Shown: positions 17,034 to 26,974, counted from the stretch's first letter. The stretch: 64,000 bases of DNA from CAYRUD01 sp964427425 (GCA_964427425.1 CAYRUD010000014.1:496001-560000), one strand, 5' to 3'. Translations and numbers: made by a program. The notes: generated from the sequence alone by a model not told the origin.

Positions 17034-18488
17034 ATGAAAAGCAATAAGAAGCCTTCTTTAATTGTGGGTTGTGGCAAGACAGGCTTATCAGTTCTTACAT
17101 ATTTCCTATCAAGAAATGAGCCTTGTGTTATTGGCGATGACTCTCCTCTGAAAGTTAAAGCTCTTCTTGAAGCGTCAGGAATATCGACTGAGAATATTCC
17201 AATGTACTCGTTTCAAGAGATCATAGACTCTGATCCTCAAGCGGCTTCTTTTTCTCAAGCTGTAGTCTCGCCCGGAATTCCTCCACACCATAGCATTATC
17301 CGATGGTGTAAACGGAGTGGATTGCCTGAGACTTCCGAACTTGAGATCGCGCTTCATGAGATCCAAAGATGCGCTGAATTAGATCCAGTTAAGAAGCGGC
17401 CGCTCATACTCGGGGTTACCGGAACAAATGGTAAAACGACGACAGTTGAGCTTATTACTCACATACTGAATTCCGTTGGCTCTTCAGCTGAGTCTTTTGG
17501 AAATATTGGGCGCCCACTTATTGAGCTTGTGACTCCGACTGAGACACAAGATAAAGAGATTGATGTGTATGTCGTAGAGTTAAGTTCGTATCAAATTGAG
17601 CGGATTTCAAAACCCCTCTTTAATGGATGTATTTGGCTCAATATTACCCCCGATCATCTTGATTGGCATGGAAGTTTTGAGGAGTATTCACGAGCTAAGG
17701 AACGACTTATCCATCTATTAGATACTACGATAACAGAGAAACTACGGTTTAAAAAGCCGGTCGCGGTTTTACATGAGTCTCTTCCAGCAGTTACCATCCC
17801 TAAAGGTGTATTTGAGATACGATACGCCTTAAAAGGGAATAGTAGACTGGGCGCTTGGACTGAGGGAGACTTATTCTTTGTTAAAGAGGGAAGTAGTTCT
17901 GCATCTCTTCCATCGACACTTCGATCACAAAATCATCCAGCTCCTCATGACGTCGAGAATTTCTTAGCAGCAGCTTTACTCGTTCATTCTCTAGGATATT
18001 CTTTAGATGCTATCTCCTCGGCCTATTCAACTTTTAAAAAGGGGCCTCATCGGATTCAATATATCTGCTCCCATGAAAATGTTGATTTCTATGATGATAG
18101 CAAGGGAACAAATATCCATGCGACGTTAGCGGCGGTCGAGTCGATACCACATCCGATTGTTCTTATTGCTGGAGGTGTCCATAAGGGACATCCTTACACT
18201 GAATGGAGAGATCTTTTCCAAAAGAAGGTGATCTCTGTTTTCGCCATAGGGCAGGCAAAAGAAGCTATAGCTCAAGATCTTGGGGATGTGGTTGATATTT
18301 CTTTCTCTAATAGCTTACTTGAAGCAACTTCAAAAGCCTTTGAACAAGCAAAGAAATATTCTTGTAAGAACAGTGAAAAAACGGTTGTTCTTCTCTCTCC
18401 TGGATGTTCGAGCTTCGATATGTTCAAGGATTACAAGGATAGAGGGGAGCAATTTCAAAAGATTGCCAAGTCGCTTTCTCAAGAATAA
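17034..18488 (+). CDS. murD: UDP-MurNAc-L-Ala:D-Glu ligase
   Basis: MurD adds D-glutamate to UDP-MurNAc-L-Ala. The 484-residue product has a Rossmann-like N-domain (SLIVGCGKTGLS), the ATP loop GVTGTNGKTTT near residue 129, SSYQ(I)E, NITPDHLDWHG, DDSKGTN(I)HATLAA and the GG-KG motif (IAGGVHKG). The order of Mur ligases here (F, D, then C) is the chlamydial arrangement; murE is not in the window. Start ATG 17034 follows AGGAAATAAACG. Confidence 0.95.
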   Translation: MKSNKKPSLIVGCGKTGLSVLTYFLSRNEPCVIGDDSPLKVKALLEASGISTENIPMYSFQEIIDSDPQAASFSQAVVSPGIPPHHSIIRWCKRSGLPETSELEIALHEIQRCAELDPVKKRPLILGVTGTNGKTTTVELITHILNSVGSSAESFGNIGRPLIELVTPTETQDKEIDVYVVELSSYQIERISKPLFNGCIWLNITPDHLDWHGSFEEYSRAKERLIHLLDTTITEKLRFKKPVAVLHESLPAVTIPKGVFEIRYALKGNSRLGAWTEGDLFFVKEGSSSASLPSTLRSQNHPAPHDVENFLAAALLVHSLGYSLDAISSAYSTFKKGPHRIQYICSHENVDFYDDSKGTNIHATLAAVESIPHPIVLIAGGVHKGHPYTEWRDLFQKKVISVFAIGQAKEAIAQDLGDVVDISFSNSLLEATSKAFEQAKKYSCKNSEKTVVLLSPGCSSFDMFKDYKDRGEQFQKIAKSLSQE

Positions 18489-18521
18489 ATGTATGAAGAG
18501 GGATTTTAAGGAACTATCTCA

Positions 18522-19298
18522 ATGAATATAACGAGACGAGATACAATTATCATTGCGACTATCTTTAACTTGCTTGTGTTTGTCACTATTATTGTCACAG
18601 GGAAGATGGGGGGCGCTTCGAATAAGAATCAGCTACCATCAGACCAGGTCATGGTAGCGACTAATAATCCACTTCATAGCGATCTGTCGTATATAGAAAA
18701 GAGAAATGAAGGGAAGGCGCCTATTTCTGATTCAGGTATTGAGTCCCCAGGCAATAATCGAGCTCGTACTCTCGATCTGAGAAGTGATACTAGTCTTAAG
18801 CCGAATGATGAACTCTTCTCTTACGATGAGATCGATCAGCTCTTAGAGGAGTATGCGCTCTCCCACGATTCTGAAGATTCTGAAGTTCGTAGTGCGGCCG
18901 ATGATAAGGTCGTGAAGCCTAAAGTTGTAGCTGATAAGAAGATAAAAGCTTCTCCATCTATTGCGGTCGATACCTCTAAAAAAGAGGGTTTAAATCGTCC
19001 ATCGCAAGCGTCCACAAAGAAGCCTCAAGAGGTATCTACATCAGCGGAAGCGACAAAAAAGCCTCTTCAGAAGCCTCTTTCTGGAAAGAAAGATATAGGG
19101 AGGACAAGCAAGCCTGTCCAACCTAATTCTTCAGTGTATATTGTCCAGCCAGGGGATAACCCCTGGACCATTGCGAAGAAATGCAAGATCTCATTTGAGC
19201 GCCTTTTAGAGTTAAATAATCTCGATGAGGCGAAAGCAAAGAACTTAAAGATTGGCCAAGCGCTTAAGATTAAAGATGATTCATCAGATGATGATTGA
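18522..19298 (+). CDS. nlpD: membrane-anchored LysM protein (NlpD-like)
   Basis: Probably a peptidoglycan-binding envelope protein. The 258-residue product has one N-terminal membrane helix (about residues 9-26), a long polar linker rich in Ser, Lys and Pro, and a single LysM domain at the end (YIVQPGDNPWTIAKK ... LKIGQALKI, about residues 205-250). No M23 peptidase domain follows, so unlike enterobacterial NlpD nothing suggests an amidase-activator-type domain. It sits between murD and ftsW, the position of the gene called nlpD in Chlamydia, pointing to a division-site role. Confidence 0.85.
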   Translation: MNITRRDTIIIATIFNLLVFVTIIVTGKMGGASNKNQLPSDQVMVATNNPLHSDLSYIEKRNEGKAPISDSGIESPGNNRARTLDLRSDTSLKPNDELFSYDEIDQLLEEYALSHDSEDSEVRSAADDKVVKPKVVADKKIKASPSIAVDTSKKEGLNRPSQASTKKPQEVSTSAEATKKPLQKPLSGKKDIGRTSKPVQPNSSVYIVQPGDNPWTIAKKCKISFERLLELNNLDEAKAKNLKIGQALKIKDDSSDDD

Positions 19299-19328
19299 TT
19301 TGAGTGTGAAATGGAGAAATAAGATCTC

Positions 19329-20519
19329 ATGGAAAATCGAGCTCATCAGCGACAAAATATCGATGGTCTCTCAGGTATGAATAAGCCATATGCTGATGAT
19401 AATAGCTCATTATTTTCGTCGTGGATATCGCTCGCGTTTCCTGTCCTCCTTATCTATATCATCGGTCTTTTGATGGTATACGACGCCTCATCTGGCGAGA
19501 TTGTAGATCTAGCCTCATCAAAGAACGAGTATGGCCCTTTCTTTAAGCAATTCTTTTGGGGCGTTTTAAGTGTTTTAGTGTCGCTCTTTTTCTATCGAAT
19601 TGGATGGAGAGCTTTGATTGCCTCCTCATTTCGGATATATTGTGCTCTCGTCTTTCTTCTTGTTTTAGTCTTTGTTCCCGGGATTGGTGTCGCGGCAAAT
19701 GGCGCTCGACGTTGGATCTCTATAGCTGGCTTTAGCTTGCAACCCTCCGAGTTTGTAAAGCTCTTTTTGCCGGCAGTTTATTTATGGTATATGTCTAATC
19801 ACCTCGATAAGGTTCTTTCTTCTTTTAAAGAATTTGCCAAGATGATGGCCTTTATTGGTCTTCCGATAGTTCTTATTGCTATTGAGCCCAATAATGGAAC
19901 AGCTGGAGTTATCGGTTTGACCATAGGAGTCATACTTGTCGCAACTCGCATGCCTTTAAAATATTGGCTATTTCCCGCCCTTGGTGCCGCGCTAGCTCTC
20001 TTCATCTTTGCGGCAAGCTCATCATACGTTCAATCCCGTCTTCAGGCTTATAAGAACCCTGAGATGGATATAAAAGGAAAAGGGCATCAACCATATCAAG
20101 CTAAGATTGCCGCAGGCTCTGGAGGTCTTCTTGGAAGGGGGCCCGCAAAGAGTCTTCAAAAGCTGTCATACCTTCCTGAGGCGCAAAATGACTACATTGC
20201 TGCCATTTATGCGGAAGAATTTGGGTTTGTGGGTATGTGTTTTCTTGTCGTTGCCTATGGTTGGGTGATTGTTTCTTTAGCGCGCGTTGTAGTTCAAGTA
20301 AAGAGTTCGCTTGCTTTCGTATGGGGTCTTGCGATCATCTTTCTTATATCCCTCCAGACATTTATGAATCTTGGCGTTGTCTCAGGACTTCTTCCAAGCA
20401 CAGGATTGAATCTTCCATTCTTTAGCCAAGGAGGCTCGTCTCTTTTGGCTAATTTTAGTGGAATTGGAATCATTGCTAGCATGAAAAAAAATTCAAGAGA
20501 TGATAGCCGTGAAGAATGA
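19329..20519 (+). CDS. ftsW: SEDS-family division glycosyltransferase
   Basis: FtsW polymerises lipid II glycan strands at the division site. The 396-residue product has about ten membrane helices and the SEDS marks: GARRWISIAGFSLQPSEFVKL, AAGSGGLLGRG, LPEAQNDYIAAIYAEEFG with the conserved Asp, and a final GGSSLLANFSGIG. RodA is the alternative within the family; position between nlpD and murG in the division cluster favours FtsW. Its 3' end overlaps murG by 20 bases, suggesting coupled translation. Confidence 0.93.
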   Translation: MENRAHQRQNIDGLSGMNKPYADDNSSLFSSWISLAFPVLLIYIIGLLMVYDASSGEIVDLASSKNEYGPFFKQFFWGVLSVLVSLFFYRIGWRALIASSFRIYCALVFLLVLVFVPGIGVAANGARRWISIAGFSLQPSEFVKLFLPAVYLWYMSNHLDKVLSSFKEFAKMMAFIGLPIVLIAIEPNNGTAGVIGLTIGVILVATRMPLKYWLFPALGAALALFIFAASSSYVQSRLQAYKNPEMDIKGKGHQPYQAKIAAGSGGLLGRGPAKSLQKLSYLPEAQNDYIAAIYAEEFGFVGMCFLVVAYGWVIVSLARVVVQVKSSLAFVWGLAIIFLISLQTFMNLGVVSGLLPSTGLNLPFFSQGGSSLLANFSGIGIIASMKKNSRDDSREE

Positions 20520-21705
20520 TGACATACATAAGAACCAATCAATATGTATCACGGCAGGAGGCTCAGGAGGTCATGTGATCCCTGCGCAGGCTCTAGCTCG
20601 AGAGCTCCAGCTGAAGGGATATTCTGTATTTTTTGCGGCAGACAGTCTCTCAAAGAATAGATTCTTTTCTCAAAGGGAATTTCCTGCGTTTGATATTCCC
20701 TCAAGCCCGATCTCTTTAAGATCTCCAAAGAAACTCATCCTTTTTTTATTTCATCTCATGTTGGGAACTTGGAAGGCCTTCTGGCTATTAAGGAAGTATA
20801 AACCTTCGGCTTGTATTGGCTTTGGAAGCTATCATACTGTGTCGACACTTTTTGCCGCTTGCCTCTGTAATGTGCCTATTATATTGCATGAGGCAAACGC
20901 GCATCCTGGAAGAGTTGTTCGGCTTTTTGCAAGATTCTCAAAATGGGTTGGATGCTACTTTTCTGAAGCGGGAGGCTATCTTAAAACATTCGCGCGCGAG
21001 ATTAAGATTGTCGATTTGCCGCTACGCGCTGAGATGAATCAGATGGGGTTAATCACTCGTAAAAAAGCTCATGAATACTATTCAACGCTCGATCCTTCGC
21101 TTTATACCATCGTCGTTGTCGGGGGATCTCAGGGAGCGCAAAAGATTAATGAACTCATGCCGCGAGCTATTTATGAATCTGCTACTGTCTCCTTCTCTCG
21201 TGAAAGCAAAAATAGACCATATGTACAAGTCATACACCTTGCTGGAACTTGTGAAGAGACTGACAGGTTAAGAAAGGAATACGAACATCTTGGAGATAAT
21301 GTACGGGCTGTCGTCAAGCCTTTTGAGCCAAGCATGCAGTATGCTCTCAGGGCTTCAGATCTTATCATTTCAAGAAGTGGAGCTTCGACTCTTGCTGAGA
21401 TTGAGAAGGCTCAAATTCCAGCGATATTGATTCCATATCCTTACGCAATGGATGATCACCAGACTTTGAATGCACTCGCATTCATACAAAAGGGAATGCA
21501 AGCGACCCTTCTTTCTGAAAAAGAGCTCTCATTTGACTCAGCTGTAAAAGCCATTGTAGAGAAAGTGGATAGATGGAAGCGGATGGGCGATGGAATCACT
21601 AAAGGTTCTTGTGTTCATGCAGAGCAGAGCGAAAATGAGTCTTCGTTTTTGAGAGCAATAGAAGCGACAATCACTGCGCTTGATTCAGGGAAGAAAAAGA
21701 GCTGA
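20500..21705 (+). CDS. murG: UDP-GlcNAc:lipid I GlcNAc transferase
   Basis: MurG makes lipid II on the inner face of the membrane. GT-B fold with GGSGGHVIPA near the N-terminus, IGFGSYHTV, HEANAHPGR, VVGGSQGAQKIN and the donor-binding SRSGASTLAE and HQTLNA segments. At 401 residues it is slightly long for the family, with a polar C-terminal end. It overlaps ftsW; ATG 20500 and the in-frame GTG at 20509 are both possible starts. Confidence 0.95.
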   Translation: MIAVKNDDIHKNQSICITAGGSGGHVIPAQALARELQLKGYSVFFAADSLSKNRFFSQREFPAFDIPSSPISLRSPKKLILFLFHLMLGTWKAFWLLRKYKPSACIGFGSYHTVSTLFAACLCNVPIILHEANAHPGRVVRLFARFSKWVGCYFSEAGGYLKTFAREIKIVDLPLRAEMNQMGLITRKKAHEYYSTLDPSLYTIVVVGGSQGAQKINELMPRAIYESATVSFSRESKNRPYVQVIHLAGTCEETDRLRKEYEHLGDNVRAVVKPFEPSMQYALRASDLIISRSGASTLAEIEKAQIPAILIPYPYAMDDHQTLNALAFIQKGMQATLLSEKELSFDSAVKAIVEKVDRWKRMGDGITKGSCVHAEQSENESSFLRAIEATITALDSGKKKS

Positions 21706-21790
21706 AAAGTAAAGACAAGAGTTTATTGATAAGCCAAAGTGATATAGATTGAGCAGACGAGCATAGAAGAGGCAAGTGGAGGGTGAGGTC

Positions 21791-24292
21791 ATGCATGAAG
21801 AGCACATGCACTTCATAGGTATTGGTGGCATTGGAATGAGTGGAGTTGCAAAGCTTATCTTAGAGGGTGGGCTTGAATCTACGAAAGTTTCTGGAAGTGA
21901 TGCAAAAGTCGATGGGTCTTATGTTATCGACACATTGATAAAGCTTGGAGCGGAAGTTTACAAAGGCCATGATTCACAAAATCTTCAGCCATCAGTCACT
22001 CATATCGTTGTCTCAACAGATATTTCACAATCGAATCCTGAGCTTGTTGAGGCTAAAAAACGTGGAATTCCTGTTCTTCACCGATCTGACGCTCTCCAGC
22101 AATTAATGGCGACGAAAAAACAGGTTTTAGTCTCAGGAACACACGGGAAAACGACCACCTCATCATTACTGACGCATGTCCTTAAAGAAGCAGGAAAAGA
22201 CCCCTCTTTTGCTGTCGGTGGAGTGATTAAGAATTATGGAACGAACGCACAGAAAGGGATGAGTGATCTCTTTGTCGCTGAAGCTGATGAAAGCGACGGC
22301 ACCTTTTTAAAGTACTCTCCTTATGCCGCAATCATAACTAATATAGATAATGACCATTTAGCTCATTTTGGGTCGATGGAAGCTCTCGAAAAAGCATTCA
22401 TCGAATTTTGTCATAAATTCCCCTCATCTAAAGATGAGAAGCGCTTATTTGCGTGTGGTGATGATGAACGTATAAGAAAGAATATCTCAAATGCTATTCT
22501 CTATGGTCGCGGCGAGCATAATGATATCATTGTCGAGAATGTCAGAAGTCATGAAAGGGGAACCTCGTTTGATTTGAACTTTAAAGATGGACGGGCCTTC
22601 TCTTCAATAACCGTTTCTTTATTCGGTGAGCATAATGCTCTCAATGCAGCAGCAGTCTTTGCTTTGGCTCTTGAGCTTGGATGTTCTGAGGAAGTGCTTC
22701 GATCAAGTTTGCTCTCTTTCCAAGGTGCTCAAAGGCGTCTCGATTGTCTCTATACAGGAAATAACGGGATTCAGATTTTTGATGACTACGCCCATCATCC
22801 AACTGAAGTCAAAGCGACTTTAAATGCTGTTAGAAAAGCATTTCCTTCGAAGAGGGTTGTTGCAGTCTTTCAGCCACATCGTCCGAGCCGAATGCAATAT
22901 GTTGTCGACGACTTTAGAGAAGCTTTCCAAGATGCTGATATTATTGTCTTAACAGATTTGTACGCAGCTTCTGAAACGTCGGCCGAATCAAACTCTCTAC
23001 AAAGCCGCTTGATTAATGTGGTGGCAACATCACATGAAACAACTCCGTTGCACTGCGTTGAGAAAGATTTACTTGTCGATAGGCTTCTGCGAATTGCTCG
23101 CCCGTTTGATGTCATTGTGTTCATGGGAGCTGGGGACTCTACAATTCTCGCGAGAAGCTTTAAGGCGAAGCTCGAAGAGCTTCATGAAGTGACGAAGTAT
23201 AAGGTAGGCATTGTCTATGGCGGCATGAACTCAGAGAATAAGATTTCTCGTGTCAGCGCCCAATCAATTTGGAGTCATTTACGCGCGGATCTTTTTGAGA
23301 AGAAGGCGTTTCTTATTGAGACAGACGGCTCATGGCATGATACAACAGACAAAGGAATAGTCGACGAAAAGCTTGTATCATTAGGAGAGCATTCAGATAA
23401 AACTGCTATTACTCCCGCGCTCTTTTCCTCATTAAGTGAGTGCGATATCTTTATTCCAGTCCTTCATGGTCCATTTGGTGAAGATGGAACTATTCAAGGT
23501 TTCTTTGAAATTCTTGGGAAACCATATGCAAGCTCTCCACATACTGGCTGTGCAATCGCTATGGATAAAGCCTTTTCAAAGCAAATTGCTGAATCTGTCG
23601 GAGTTCCTGTAGTTCCATATGTCATTTTCCGCCGGCAGGAGTGGGAAGATGATCAAACAGCGTGTTTGCAAAAGATCTCAAAGAAAGGGCTCATCTTTCC
23701 TCTCTTTATCAAGCCAGTTCACTTAGGCTCCAGCATAGGTATTGAGAAGGTTGAGACTATCGAGGCACTTATTAAGGCTGTTAAGAATGCATTCGAAATT
23801 GACGATAAGATAGTTGTTGAAAACGGACTTGCTGATTTCCGCGAGCTGGAATTTGCGCCTCTTGGGAATGAATTACCCTTTGTTCCACATGCGGGCGAAG
23901 TCTTAAGTGAAGGGCGATTCTATGACTATAAAGCAAAGTATGGAGACGAAGGATTCGCTACCGTTTCTCGATCCAATCTTTCTGACGATGTGATGGAGGA
24001 AGGAAAGGCTTTAGCTAAAAAGGTCTACCAGGAGATGGATTTAAAGGTTCTCACTCGAGTTGATTTCTTATTAGACGGGAAAGGAAATTGGTTTTTCAAT
24101 GAAGTAAATCCAATGCCTGGATTTACTGAGATTTCACTTTACCCTTCTATTTGGCAAGCATCAGGGCTTACGTATGAGGACTTAATATCTCAGCTTATTA
24201 TGTATGGGTTCCAGCGTTATAGAGCCCAAAGAAAGCTCTCTTACGCAGCTTCTCGAGCAGGATTGCAAATGGAAGAGTTTTGCGCAGTGTAG
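21791..24292 (+). CDS. murC/ddl: fused MurC / D-Ala-D-Ala ligase
   Basis: Bifunctional enzyme. The MurC half (residues 1 to about 455) adds L-Ala to UDP-MurNAc: GIGGIGMSGVA, the ATP loop GTHGKTTTSS, NIDNDH, HHPTEV and FQPHRPSR. The Ddl half (about 460-833) makes D-Ala-D-Ala: VGIVYGG, LHGPFGEDG, the ATP-grasp segment FIKPVHLGSSIGI, and DFLLDGKGN...NEVNPMPGFT. The fusion is a known chlamydial trait and supplies the dipeptide used by MurF in the same cluster. ATG 21791 is favoured over the GTG five codons upstream, because GGAGG lies eight bases before it. Confidence 0.96.
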   Translation: MHEEHMHFIGIGGIGMSGVAKLILEGGLESTKVSGSDAKVDGSYVIDTLIKLGAEVYKGHDSQNLQPSVTHIVVSTDISQSNPELVEAKKRGIPVLHRSDALQQLMATKKQVLVSGTHGKTTTSSLLTHVLKEAGKDPSFAVGGVIKNYGTNAQKGMSDLFVAEADESDGTFLKYSPYAAIITNIDNDHLAHFGSMEALEKAFIEFCHKFPSSKDEKRLFACGDDERIRKNISNAILYGRGEHNDIIVENVRSHERGTSFDLNFKDGRAFSSITVSLFGEHNALNAAAVFALALELGCSEEVLRSSLLSFQGAQRRLDCLYTGNNGIQIFDDYAHHPTEVKATLNAVRKAFPSKRVVAVFQPHRPSRMQYVVDDFREAFQDADIIVLTDLYAASETSAESNSLQSRLINVVATSHETTPLHCVEKDLLVDRLLRIARPFDVIVFMGAGDSTILARSFKAKLEELHEVTKYKVGIVYGGMNSENKISRVSAQSIWSHLRADLFEKKAFLIETDGSWHDTTDKGIVDEKLVSLGEHSDKTAITPALFSSLSECDIFIPVLHGPFGEDGTIQGFFEILGKPYASSPHTGCAIAMDKAFSKQIAESVGVPVVPYVIFRRQEWEDDQTACLQKISKKGLIFPLFIKPVHLGSSIGIEKVETIEALIKAVKNAFEIDDKIVVENGLADFRELEFAPLGNELPFVPHAGEVLSEGRFYDYKAKYGDEGFATVSRSNLSDDVMEEGKALAKKVYQEMDLKVLTRVDFLLDGKGNWFFNEVNPMPGFTEISLYPSIWQASGLTYEDLISQLIMYGFQRYRAQRKLSYAASRAGLQMEEFCAV

Positions 24293-24328
24293 TGATCGAC
24301 TACTTGCGAGCGAAGAGGGTGAAAACGT

Positions 24329-25411
24329 ATGGCTCAGTATACTGAACAAAAAAGACAAAGCGCTTTATCAAATAAAATAAAGCGCTCTACATCGACTTCT
24401 CTCACCCTTTTCTTTCAAATCATCGTCATTTCACTTCTTACTTGGTTGGGTGTTTCCAGTCTTATCTCCATCATGGATAATCGCTTGCAGAGCAAAAACG
24501 CGCAGTCTTTTGAAATTGATTTTCATGAGCTCATGAAAGCGAATCCGGATGTGGTTATAGCTCCGGAATCAGAAGACAAACTGCCTTTTTCAATTATTTA
24601 TGATGCTGTCTCGTCCTCTCTTTTGAATCAGAACAATGGCCTCGAAAGCACCAAGATATCAATCGACTCACTTTGTAAAAGAATTGAAAGCTCGCTGCTT
24701 GAAATTCCCTCGATTGAGAGTGCTTTAGTGAGTTTTACACAAGGCCCGTCTCGATTTCTTATTCGATACGCTTTGAGAAAACCTATTGCTTTTATTCAGC
24801 ATAAATCAAGTAATGAAACTGGCTCTCTTATAGCTGTCGATATGAATGGATCAGCATTTCACTTTAATCCGATCTATCCACCTAAAGAGCTTCCCTTTCT
24901 TGTTTTGCCTGAGGGTGCACTCCTATCAGAGAAGAATACTCAACGACATACGGCAAAAGAGCTTCAGCAATCGATACAATCCATGCAGGCTATAGGAGCG
25001 CTTTTTGGAGCGTCTCAATTGGGATTTTTCGAAGAAACAATAGAGAGCTCACGCTGGGTGTTTCGTCTTGTGCAGTGTGATTTTTCGAAGCTTTCTCATT
25101 TTTGCTATTTTCAAAGAGAGGCTGTTGTTACTCTGTCTGGCAAAAGAGTTGGCTTCCCACAGAAAGTTCTGTTCTTCTTTCGTCTTCATCCAGACTTTTT
25201 AAAGCAAGATGCCCATGGCTCTCTTACTCGTTGTGTCCAATTTGGATGTTCCTCATGCTTTCCTTGTAAAGAGCGTCGAGGCGAGAGGCTTGAAAGTAGT
25301 GCAGATTGCGCTGCGGTTATATTTGATCTTAGATTTAAAGATTTCTGTCTTTATCAACACATCCCTTCTTTTCAAAGTTTTGAAGACTCTCCATCAATCT
25401 GTTTAAACTAG
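24329..25411 (+). CDS. ftsQ: FtsQ-like division protein
   Basis: Likely the bitopic division protein FtsQ. The 360-residue product has a short cytoplasmic N-terminus, one membrane helix (about 27-47, FFQIIVISLLTWLGVSSL), and a POTRA-like region with LEIPSIESALVSF. It ends with AAVIFDLRFKDF, like the last strand of FtsQ proteins. Sequence similarity is low, as is usual for this gene in Chlamydiae; the call leans on topology and position just after murC/ddl. Odd feature: a cysteine cluster near residues 302-313 (CVQFGCSSCFPC), unusual for FtsQ. A frameshift was considered, but the family-like ending stays in this frame. Confidence 0.75.
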   Translation: MAQYTEQKRQSALSNKIKRSTSTSLTLFFQIIVISLLTWLGVSSLISIMDNRLQSKNAQSFEIDFHELMKANPDVVIAPESEDKLPFSIIYDAVSSSLLNQNNGLESTKISIDSLCKRIESSLLEIPSIESALVSFTQGPSRFLIRYALRKPIAFIQHKSSNETGSLIAVDMNGSAFHFNPIYPPKELPFLVLPEGALLSEKNTQRHTAKELQQSIQSMQAIGALFGASQLGFFEETIESSRWVFRLVQCDFSKLSHFCYFQREAVVTLSGKRVGFPQKVLFFFRLHPDFLKQDAHGSLTRCVQFGCSSCFPCKERRGERLESSADCAAVIFDLRFKDFCLYQHIPSFQSFEDSPSICLN

Positions 25412-25427
25412 AGTATGTACGTTCCTT

Positions 25428-25766
25428 ATGGTAACTCCTTCTCAACTAGCTATTATTGAAACGACCTATCCTTCTATGAAAGAAGCTCAATGCTGTGCAA
25501 AAGAACTTGTTGAAGCGTTGAGACTTGCAGCGTGTTGCCACATATATCCTTCTATTCGGTCTGTGTACATGTGGGAAGGAAAACTGTGTGATGAAGAAGA
25601 AGTTGTCATGCGTATAAAAACGGATAAACAACTTATTGAGAAAGTTACTTCATATATAAAAAGCAGACATTCATATACAAATCCAGAAGTAACAGTTATT
25701 ATCTGCGATCATTGTGGTTCTGATGCGTATGAGTCATGGGTTGTTAATCATGTAAAACACTCATAA
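25428..25766 (+). CDS. cutA: CutA1-family protein
   Basis: Small trimeric CutA1 protein, historically linked to divalent-cation tolerance. The 112-residue product aligns with the family throughout: TTYPSMKEA(QC)CAKELVEALRLAACC at the start, YMWEGK, the E-x-x-M-x-I-K-T strand, and SYTNPEVTV near the end. The fold is a ferredoxin-like trimer; the actual role in this organism is unknown. It lies 16 bases after ftsQ on the same strand. Confidence 0.9.
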   Translation: MVTPSQLAIIETTYPSMKEAQCCAKELVEALRLAACCHIYPSIRSVYMWEGKLCDEEEVVMRIKTDKQLIEKVTSYIKSRHSYTNPEVTVIICDHCGSDAYESWVVNHVKHS

Positions 25767-25816
25767 TCAGTAATTTATATAAATTTTCGTTGAAGAAAGA
25801 ATAAGAAAAGAAAGAC

Positions 25817-26947
25817 ATGGAAGTCACTGAATTCGAGAGCACCCTTCCGAAGACGAAAGGCAATTCAGAGAGCGAGAAACTCGACCAAATCTTGAAAAAT
25901 GTTGCCTTGAATGTTCAAGAAGAGCTTATCCATTTGTTCCAGCCTCAGTCACGAAGAGTGATCGTATTATCAGGCCCGACAGGAGTTGGGAAGACACGAC
26001 TCTCATTACAGCTTGCTGAAAGGCTCAATGGAGAGATTATCTCGGCTGATTCGATGCAAGTGTATCGCGGCATGGATATTGGCACTGCGAAGGCGACGAA
26101 AGAAGAGCGGGAAAGAATTCCGCACCATTTGATCGATATTGTCGATGTGACGGAGCCATTTAATGTAAAAGAATTCTTCGATGAGGCGAAAGCTTCGATT
26201 GACTCCATATTAGCTAGAGGTAAGACGCCTATCGTCGTGGGAGGAACCGGTTTTTATATCCACGCGCTCATTTATGGTCCACCGTCAGGGCCTCCATCTG
26301 ATCCAGCTATCCGAGAAGCTCTTGAATTGGAAGAAGAGAAGTTTGGTATTGAGTTTTTGTATGATAAGCTTCGTACCTTCGATCCAATATATGCTTCGAC
26401 GATTACAATGAGTGACCGACATAAAGTATTAAGAGCTTTAGAGATCATCGAAATCTCAGGAAAGAGAGTAAGTGATTTTGCTTGGAAGGTAAGACATCCA
26501 TTACCTCAATATGACTATCGATTATGGTTTCTCTATAAGCCAAGACCTCTTCTCTATAAGCAGCTTGAAGCTCGATGCGATGAAATGCTCAAGCAGGGAT
26601 TACTAGATGAGGTGGTTCTCTTAGATCGAGCCGGGATTCGTTCTAATCGCACTGCTGCTCAAGCAATTGGTTATCGCCAAACGCTTGATTTTCTTGATAC
26701 CGCAAAGACTTCAGAGGATTATAATCGCTATGTTGAGGTCTTTAAAATGGCCTCTCGCCATCTTGCGAAGCGTCAATTTACATGGTTTAGAAAAGAGCCG
26801 CATTTCCGTTGGGTTGATATGACCGCTCATTCTGATGAAGCGATTTTGGATCTTATTTCAGACGATTATCTTTCTGGACTGCCTTATGATTACAATGTTG
26901 GAGGGGACTCAGAACCGAATCACTCTGACATGGATCAGACAGAATGA
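25817..26947 (+). CDS. miaA: tRNA dimethylallyltransferase
   Basis: MiaA adds the isopentenyl group to A37 of tRNAs reading UNN codons. The P-loop SGPTGVGKT is at residues 52-60, followed by ISADSMQVYRGMDIGTAK, the VGGTGFYIHAL segment, and RSNRTAAQAIGYRQ. The 376-residue product carries about 45 extra N-terminal and some C-terminal residues beyond a typical 300-residue enzyme. It ends 28 bases before mqnC, which converges from the other strand. The same pairing is seen in Chlamydia. Confidence 0.95.
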   Translation: MEVTEFESTLPKTKGNSESEKLDQILKNVALNVQEELIHLFQPQSRRVIVLSGPTGVGKTRLSLQLAERLNGEIISADSMQVYRGMDIGTAKATKEERERIPHHLIDIVDVTEPFNVKEFFDEAKASIDSILARGKTPIVVGGTGFYIHALIYGPPSGPPSDPAIREALELEEEKFGIEFLYDKLRTFDPIYASTITMSDRHKVLRALEIIEISGKRVSDFAWKVRHPLPQYDYRLWFLYKPRPLLYKQLEARCDEMLKQGLLDEVVLLDRAGIRSNRTAAQAIGYRQTLDFLDTAKTSEDYNRYVEVFKMASRHLAKRQFTWFRKEPHFRWVDMTAHSDEAILDLISDDYLSGLPYDYNVGGDSEPNHSDMDQTE

Positions 26948-26974
26948 TTCGGACAAAGAGATCTCCTCTCATGC

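Noticed and set aside
25209..25406. Alternative frame in the 3' part of ftsQ, considered as the true C-terminus
   Set aside because: The annotated frame ends with an FtsQ-like strand (AAVIFDLRFKDF), whereas the other frame shows no resemblance.
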